Assembly: GCA_963556495.2 (NCBI GenBank)
Contig: OY747721.1
Coordinates: forward strand, 28,070,349-28,134,348
Source of the DNA: Valencia hispanica
Taxonomy: Eukaryota; Chordata; Actinopteri; Cyprinodontiformes; Valenciidae
Direction: 5' to 3'
DNA: 64,000 bases
Positions 58,400 to 64,000 of the stretch are shown here, piece by piece. The first letter of the stretch is position 1; every line of letters begins with the position of its first letter. A model generated the notes under the pieces. That model had not been told where the DNA came from, did no database searches, and was given only the letters and a program-made list of their open reading frames with translations. The position numbers and the translations under genes were made by a program.

Positions 58400-59834
58400 A
58401 AACCACAAACATTTTCATTAACTGAAATAAAACTAAAAACGAGACTTTTCAACAAAAGGAAAACCTATTTAAAAAATGTAATGAGTGTTTACAAAACTAA
58501 AATTAACTCAATTTATTGAGAACGTTTGCTTAGTGTTTGATTCCGTCTCATGCAGTCTTGATAAAAATAAAAATAAAGTCTAGAGGGATTATCAGTATGT
58601 CACTCCCTGCTCTACTGCATGTCTCGTCTGCAGAAAGAGGCACGGTCATGTCTTGTTCTGCTGTTGGTTGCACAAATCGCTTAGATAAAAACAAGGAATG
58701 CAAGTTCCATATAATTCCATGGACCCACACCCCTTTCAAGGTAAACCAGAGATTTCTTTGGCTGCAAGATATCAGAATAAGCGATTAGAACGTTGATTTA
58801 AAAATGCAACATTCTGCAGCGATCACTTCATATCAGGTAAGCCTTGGCTAACAAACAAATTAACTTCGCTAACACTGCCATTGAAAGATCACCACAAATA
58901 ATAATAATGGAAACCGAAGCTATGTAAAGGGCCAATGTAGGTTGCGCGCGCATTTACTGTGTTGATGAACAAATAATCCCTCTCTAGTTTCCGGTTGCTT
59001 TTTTTTTTCTTCTTCTTTTCTTTAAAACTCATTGTACCGAACAATGCTAACACATGACCGATATATCAGTGAAGTCATCCGTGTTGCTGCGGTCCACCCA
59101 CACCTGGCGTCATGTCAGTAAAGGGTGGACGAAAGTGCCAGGGTCCAATTTGGGATTGCATGATACCCATGTGGAATAATTATCAAAAGCATGATAGTAC
59201 TAATGATGGCTTGGCTTTTGTTTGTAGTGTTGGTAGTCCGTTTCAGTGTTTTCTTTCAGAACTTTAGCACCAGCATTTATTGTTGGGCTTTCTAATGTAT
59301 AGGTGCTGTTATTGTGTTGACAGAATTTTTTAATGCCACTCTGGCAAATATTTTTTATATTTGCCTGATATTTATGGTTGTTCATCTGCCCCAAGTCGAT
59401 ACATTTTTACCAACATATCTAAAAAAGTCGCATAGATTTTGATTACATTTTCAGAAAATTTCCGCAATGGGACCAGGAACAAGTGATTCGATTTTGGGGG
59501 TGATCCGGTTCCTTATCACAGGGGGGTTGAGCTGCTTTGGCGGGGGGTTGCATTCTGAGTGCTTTTCTAGTTTAAAAAACTTTAATCATTCTCTAAGATT
59601 GTGTTACTTTTCTTTATTTTTTTGTCTTGCTGGTATGCACCTTGTATTACAAAAAAACGGAAACTAACTGAAGCAAAAAAACTAAACTGAAACTAAGCAT
59701 TTTCAAAAAATGTAAACTAAACTATCAAATAGTTAAAACTAATTAAAACTAAAATAGAATTAAACATCTACAGTTAAACCAAAATTACATTTAAACTAAT
59801 GAAAATTTAAAAACTATTCAAATCTCAGTTTATA
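58400..59834 (+). mobile_element. Insert carrying a THAP exon
   Basis: About 1.43 kb that splits a Tc1-like element. Both edges are A-rich with repeated AACTAAAA-type words, and TTTTCATTA occurs near the left edge (58413) and inverted near the right edge (59800). They could be eroded terminal inverted repeats, but no clean target duplication is visible. The insert contains a THAP zinc-finger exon (58648-58836). I cannot assign a superfamily; P or Kolobok would be the usual hosts of a THAP domain, and a retro- or segmental copy of a host THAP gene is an alternative. Confidence 0.5.
58648..58836 (+). pseudogene. THAP domain exon, broken
   Basis: From the ATG at 58648 the frame reads MSCSAVGCTNRLDKNKECKF, then H, then IIPWTHTPF and LWLQDIRISD. 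A TAG follows at 58786-58788. After a one-base shift the continuation NATFCSDHFISG ends at a GTAAG donor (58837). C-x4-C, the FH..P region, the Trp in FLWLQ and the final CxxHF are the diagnostic residues of the C2CH THAP zinc finger, so the full ~62-residue domain is present in two frames. The N-terminal position, with the exon ending shortly after CSDHF at a splice donor, is the layout of many THAP-family genes and of THAP transposases. The TAG and the shift disable it. It is quite different from the THAP segment at 26384, so it comes from another family. Confidence 0.8.
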
Positions 59835-60043
59835 CAGTGGTTGGACTATTTCCTAATCTATTAAATATTTTGGTGAAAAATAAGGCACACTTAATGGAAA
59901 TACATCTTGTGAGATTGCTGAAGCTTATTGAAATAATGTCACAGCAAATGTATGCCACAGTTAAAGCTAAAGGTGGTCCAACTAAATATTAGTGTGTGTG
60001 ACCTTTGTTTTCGTGGCAATTTTTTTTTTTGGACAAGGCAGTT
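59835..60043 (+). mobile_element. Tc1-like element, right part
   Basis: Carries the transposase C-terminus. 'Cagtggttggactatttcc' and 'ttttggtgaaaaataaggcaca' follow on from the left part in the family order. The frame then reads LKLIEIMSQQMYATVKAKGG and PTKY before the stop near 59992, a classical Tc1 C-terminus. The end is GGACAAGGCAGTT next to TA (60044-60045), inverted with respect to the left tip. Confidence 0.82.
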
Positions 60044-60045
60044 TA

Positions 60046-61516
60046 TATAAAGACAAAGAATAAATGTGACCTTTTTAAATTACAGTGCAGTAAAAGCCAT
60101 CATTCTGCAGTAGGAGCTTTTCTAGAGAAAAAAAAAACACTGGATGAGGTCTGACTTGGCTGTATAGACTATACGTACTCCTGCTGCCAAACGCTAATTT
60201 TGGTGGAGCATAAAGCTAAAATAAGAGAAGCCATTGACTCTCAGAATCATTTTTAATAACACTTAAGCACATTAACATCCAGGAAAGACGATAAAGGCCC
60301 TCTAAGACTCTGTTATTTACTTGACTTTAGTTGAGACCTTCAGCAGTAACCTGCTTTTGCAGACTTCCTCTTGAACCAACCATCAACATTTCTTCAAACC
60401 AAATTGAGCCAGTCTCATGGTTTACCGTCCAGTCAGACCCATTTCATTTCTAAAGACGCTCTGCAGCAGCTTCTCTCCCCGCTTCAATAATACCCGTGTG
60501 GTTCCACAACCACAAGAGCTGAAAACTGATGAGGCTTGATGGTTTTGCCTTTCACAAAACCACACTTTCTTTTCACGGATACTGAGAAGAATATTCAGGA
60601 CAAACAAAAATGCTTAACACTAACAACACAGAGGAACTTTTGCATCTTTCCCAGACCTGTAACTCCAGCGTACCTACTACCATGTGAGATGTTAAGCCAA
60701 ATTCCAAACTCCAGACTTTTCCACTAAAGTTTCTGCTCTCTGCATGGCTGAACGGGGCTGATTATGTTTTGCTGCAGTCGTTTTAGCCGTTATCTCTTCC
60801 ACTTCAGCTGTGAGTGTGTATGTGTGTGGGATGCAGAGATGTGCCCTGCAGTATACAAATGTCCTACAGCTCTTTGCCCTGCTGATGGCTGCCAGCCAGG
60901 CCATGCTGAGTATGTGTGTTTGTGTGTACTGGTTTATGTTTCCCATTTTGGACCTTTCCTGGTATAATTACTTACCTTCTGATGGTCGAAGTTCCTTTAG
61001 GGTCAAAAGTCCAGTCCTAATGTGCAAGAACCCCCTTCTTTTGGGTTGGAGGTTTGAGGTTATTACTATTCTTTTGTTTTTTAAAAGGTTGGAACTAATG
61101 TTTTTGTGGATTAGTTGTCTAGTCAACCATTATTTTTAACTTTAAGAGACACTCTTGTTTTGACGAAGACAGCAAAAGGTTTCACAAACTAATCTGTGGA
61201 TAAAAATTCAGGTGTTCAATGTAGAATAATTGAGCGCACGTTTCACCAGTTTACGTGTTTATAGTCTTTTACCACAGTTCTGAATCAAATTGAAATCCCA
61301 ACATTTATTCACATATTAGCCGTCATCATTAGACACTGAATAAACGATTATGTTAGAATGTTGTGAATGCTACACATTGCCTTAACCCACCGAAGATTAA
61401 AGAAAAAGCATATCTCCTGTGTTTGCATATCAAAAATATGGCTGTATTACAACAACTCACTCCAGAGGTGTCATCTGTTGACCACAGCTCCAAGGCGTGG
61501 TGCCCAGTGATCCTTC
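60046..61516. other. Unassigned stretch
   Basis: No exon or RNA gene recognised. Short GT-rich patches lie near 60818-60829 and 60914-60929. It ends at the target duplication of the hAT-type MITE. Confidence 0.5.
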
Positions 61517-61524
61517 TCATGTTC

Positions 61525-61965
61525 TAGGGAAGTGTATTGGCAAAACTCTGGCGATACGATATGTATGGCGATACATGGGAGACGATATGATATATCTCGA
61601 TATATCACGATATATCACGATATATCACGATACTATGAGTAAGACTATATATTGTGATTTTTAAACTCAACAGTAGGAAAACTGTCACAGCATTCTAAAC
61701 GCTCCAACCTGTTTCATACTTTAACACATTCAGTTTTATTACTAGATCTAGTTGATTCACTGGAATGAAGAAGTTGAAAACAGCCACAAACTACCAGTTA
61801 TACTTTTAATTTTACTACAAAAATTGCTGTCATTAATGGTTCCATTCAAACCCTTAAAAATATATTTATTTTAAAAAATCGATGATTTTGTTTTGAATAT
61901 CGATACAATATCGGGAAATAAAATATCGCGATATATCGGTGTATCGATATTTTCTTACATTCCTA
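61525..61965 (-). mobile_element. hAT-type MITE, copy 2 (inverted)
   Basis: A 441-bp element that starts TAGGGAAGTGTATTGGC and ends CTTACATTCCTA. It is flanked by a perfect 8-bp duplication, tcatgttc, at 61517-61524 and 61966-61973. Over most of its length it is the reverse complement of copy 1 at 10596-11010, with shared blocks such as the 'gtcacagcattctaaac' and 'aatggttccattcaaa' regions. It also has a 10-bp tandem array (TATATCACGA and a variant, four units, 61591-61630) that copy 1 lacks. No coding capacity. Confidence 0.93.
61591..61630. repeat. 10-bp tandem array inside MITE
   Basis: Four units of TATATCACGA, the first reading TATATCTCGA. Each unit includes the ATATC motif that recurs near the ends of this MITE family. 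Confidence 0.9.
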
Positions 61966-61973
61966 TCATGTTC

Positions 61974-63645
61974 TTTTTCTATTTTTATTTTTAAGCATCA
62001 CAGATTCTCAATACATGCTGGTGGTCACTGTGTTGTAACTCAGTGAAATGATTCATCTATGTTTTTTTTACACAGCATCACAGTGCTTGTATCAATGCTA
62101 ATGCAAAGCTCTGTTTTGCAAAGTTCACACTTGGCTTTCTGGCAGACTATGAAAAAAATAGATAATGGAAGTCAACACAAGGTCCCAATAGTGGTAGAAA
62201 TGCAAACCTTTGTGTGTGTTAGGGGGGATGGATTGGGGCAAATGAGGTAATGCTGCGTTTAATGTGAGCTTTCAAACACCGTTCCAGCAACAAAAAGGTG
62301 CTTATGTTTTAGCCGATTGGTTCCACTGCAGCCAGGTTACTTCTTATTTCTATTCAAGAAATACTCGACTGAAATCATTTTTACCAAAGCCAATTGGTGC
62401 TGCTATTCCATGCTCTGTGGATTGTTTTTAGAAAGAAACTGGGCCAAGTTGGATGGGAGCCAAACTTGCTGAAAGTGGAAGATTTGGATTCGCTCCAGGA
62501 CATAACTTTTATTTCCTTTTTTTTTCTTTTCTTTTTTTTTTTAGTCAAGCATAGCACAAAGAATTTACAGGAGAGCTAATGCTGTTTTATCATTGTCTTT
62601 CCTTCCTGTGAAAGTTTGAGATAAACTTGGAGGTGATGCTGTGATGTAGTTTTTTGGAGCAGATCTTATCATTGGAGGGAGTTTGGGGTTTTAATTTATT
62701 TTTGGCTCGGCTAGTCATTTGTTAGATTGACAGCCGAAGAACTCACCATAGAACAGTGTCTTCACACTAAGCAAATATTCACAGGGGGGTTTCACACTTC
62801 AGAGAGATATTATGGTCCTGAGGAAGCTCTCTTCAGAGTTTGAGGCTTTTTTTAAGCGTTAACTTGCCTGTCAGACTTGTCCAGTTGATAAAAGTGTTCT
62901 CATTTTCTCTTTGAAAACCACAAGCTTTGGTTCCCCATCTGCAGGAAATACAAGCACTAATCACTGGACAGACCACTAATCAAAGGATGTCTCTGTTTTT
63001 GACAAATAAAATCTCTTCTCTATCACATCTCACTGATTATTAAGATATAAAAATGAAGCTCATTTTTATCAGTAGATTTGCTATTATTTTAAGAACTTGG
63101 AAAATAACAGGATTCTGACTCACCGATTATGCTCATGTCTGGAATTTTACTCCAGACAAACAAAACATTTCTTTTGATGTTCTTAATCTAAATCTAAGAA
63201 TTGGTTTTGCTTAATATTAGAAACTGACCGCATAAATAAGAACCTCAGCCTGTGTAATTTTTCTGTGCTGGAGTTTGTCTGCTGTTTCTTTTTCTCCCTC
63301 TAATCTGATGCATCACACAGCTGGTGTTTACCATTACAGTCGGAAACACATCAACACTAGAAGGACCATAATCTTTCTCAATGATGTGGTTATTTTAAGT
63401 ACATTTTAAGTTCATTTATCTTCAGTGGTTTTATTTTTCAATAAAGCTGTACATTATAAGAAATTATAGTCCTTTTTGCATTATCAGCATGTGCAATACT
63501 GTGGTTGAAAAAGGATGCAGTATTTCATAATTGTATGTCAAGTGTCATGCTTTGATAATCTGCATCCTTCCCTACAACATATCTGGACACACAATTTGGT
63601 GTCCACACTTCAGATATATTTTATTGACAGATGCTAAATTTCATA
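61974..63645. other. Unassigned stretch
   Basis: AT-rich with a T-rich tract at 62508-62541. No gene or bounded repeat recognised. Confidence 0.5.
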
Positions 63646-63647
63646 TA

Positions 63648-64000
63648 CAGACCCTTTCCAAAAAATTAGAATATCATGGAAAAGTTAATTTATTTCCATA
63701 ATTCCATTCAAAACGTTAAATCTATCTAGATTATAGATTCAGGGTCCACAATTTAAACGATTTCAAGTATTTAGTTGTTTGTACATAATTTGGGCTTCCA
63801 GCTCATAAAACCCACGAAAACAGGAAGCCAAAGAATTTAAATACTGTGAAGGAATCACCATTTACTTCTGTTTTTGCTGGAAAAAGAATATATATCAAAT
63901 ATACGGTTTAACTTTGGTTCAATTGTCTCAGTTTGGTTCAATATGGGGAAGACAACAGACTTGACAACTGTTCAGAAGACCATCATTGATACCCTCCATA
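63648..64000 (+). mobile_element. Tc1-like element, 5' end, cut by window
   Basis: Begins CAGACCCTTTCCAAAAAATT next to TA (63646-63647), which is a Tc1-type tip related to that of the element at 37595 (CAGGTCCTTCTCAAAAAATT). About 295 bp of 5' terminal region precede a transposase start codon. The rest of the element lies beyond the window edge, so its completeness is unknown. Confidence 0.85.
63943..64000 (+). CDS. Tc1 transposase N-terminus (partial)
   Basis: The ATG at 63943 opens the frame MGKTTDLTTVQKTIIDTLH, which runs off the window after 19 codons. It matches the start of the transposase at 38877 (MGKTADLTAAQKAIIDTLKQ) at most positions. This is the first helix region of the N-terminal DNA-binding domain. 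The open frame so far gives no evidence for or against activity. Confidence 0.8.
   Translation, partial: MGKTTDLTTVQKTIIDTLH

Noticed and set aside
59200..59394. 64-codon minus-strand frame inside the THAP-bearing insert
   Set aside because: No domain, AT-driven composition, opposite strand to the THAP exon.

Overview
The window reads as nuclear DNA of a teleost fish, most likely a percomorph. It is AT-rich and lacks bacterial gene organisation. It carries CA/GT microsatellites and is littered with decayed Tc1/mariner, hAT, TTAA-type, PIF/Harbinger-like, P/THAP-type, L2-clade and RTE-type elements of the kinds typical of fish genomes. The species call is inference. I found no intact host protein-coding gene and no tRNA or rRNA gene. 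The window looks intergenic or deeply intronic.

Layout. 0-10 kb: a Tc1 scrap near 1 kb, a CA repeat near 2 kb, two head-to-tail L2-type LINE 3' ends on the minus strand (3.4-4.1 kb), and an old interspersed repeat at 9.3-9.6 kb with overlapping hairpins. 10-20 kb: a 415-bp hAT-type MITE with an 8-bp duplication, an eroded RTE/Rex3-like LINE, a TTAA-flanked MITE (13.2-13.7 kb) and a LINE copy with an internal deletion (15.5-16.6 kb). 20-24 kb: two remnants of one Tc1-like family, the second interrupted by a MITE. 24.4-28.6 kb: a 4.18-kb element with ~470-bp terminal inverted repeats, an 8-bp target duplication and a broken THAP zinc finger. This points to the P-element superfamily. An antisense, splice-flanked, ankyrin-like exon lies inside it.

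28.6-34 kb: mostly unassigned sequence with microsatellites. 34.1-36.2 kb: a TAA-flanked MITE split by a nearly intact 1.6-kb Tc1 element, whose transposase has one in-frame stop. 36.2-36.7 kb: an internally deleted Tc1. 37.6-39.2 kb: a second near-complete Tc1 element on the minus strand, carrying one stop and one frameshift. 41.6-42.3 kb: a further Tc1 remnant. 47.7-48.7 kb: a TTAA-flanked foldback element with ~120-bp arms. 56.5-60.0 kb: a Tc1-like remnant, then another Tc1 element split by an insert that carries a second, unrelated THAP exon. 61.5-62.0 kb: an inverted copy of the 10.6-kb hAT MITE with a perfect 8-bp duplication. 63.65 kb to the end: the 5' end of another Tc1-like element cut off by the window edge.

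Nothing here works together as a pathway. What can be recovered is a layered insertion history with at least three nested insertions, plus the P/THAP-type element as the most unusual unit. No database search was possible. Family assignments rest on end structure, target duplications, recognisable transposase motifs and similarity to repeat families remembered from fish genomes.
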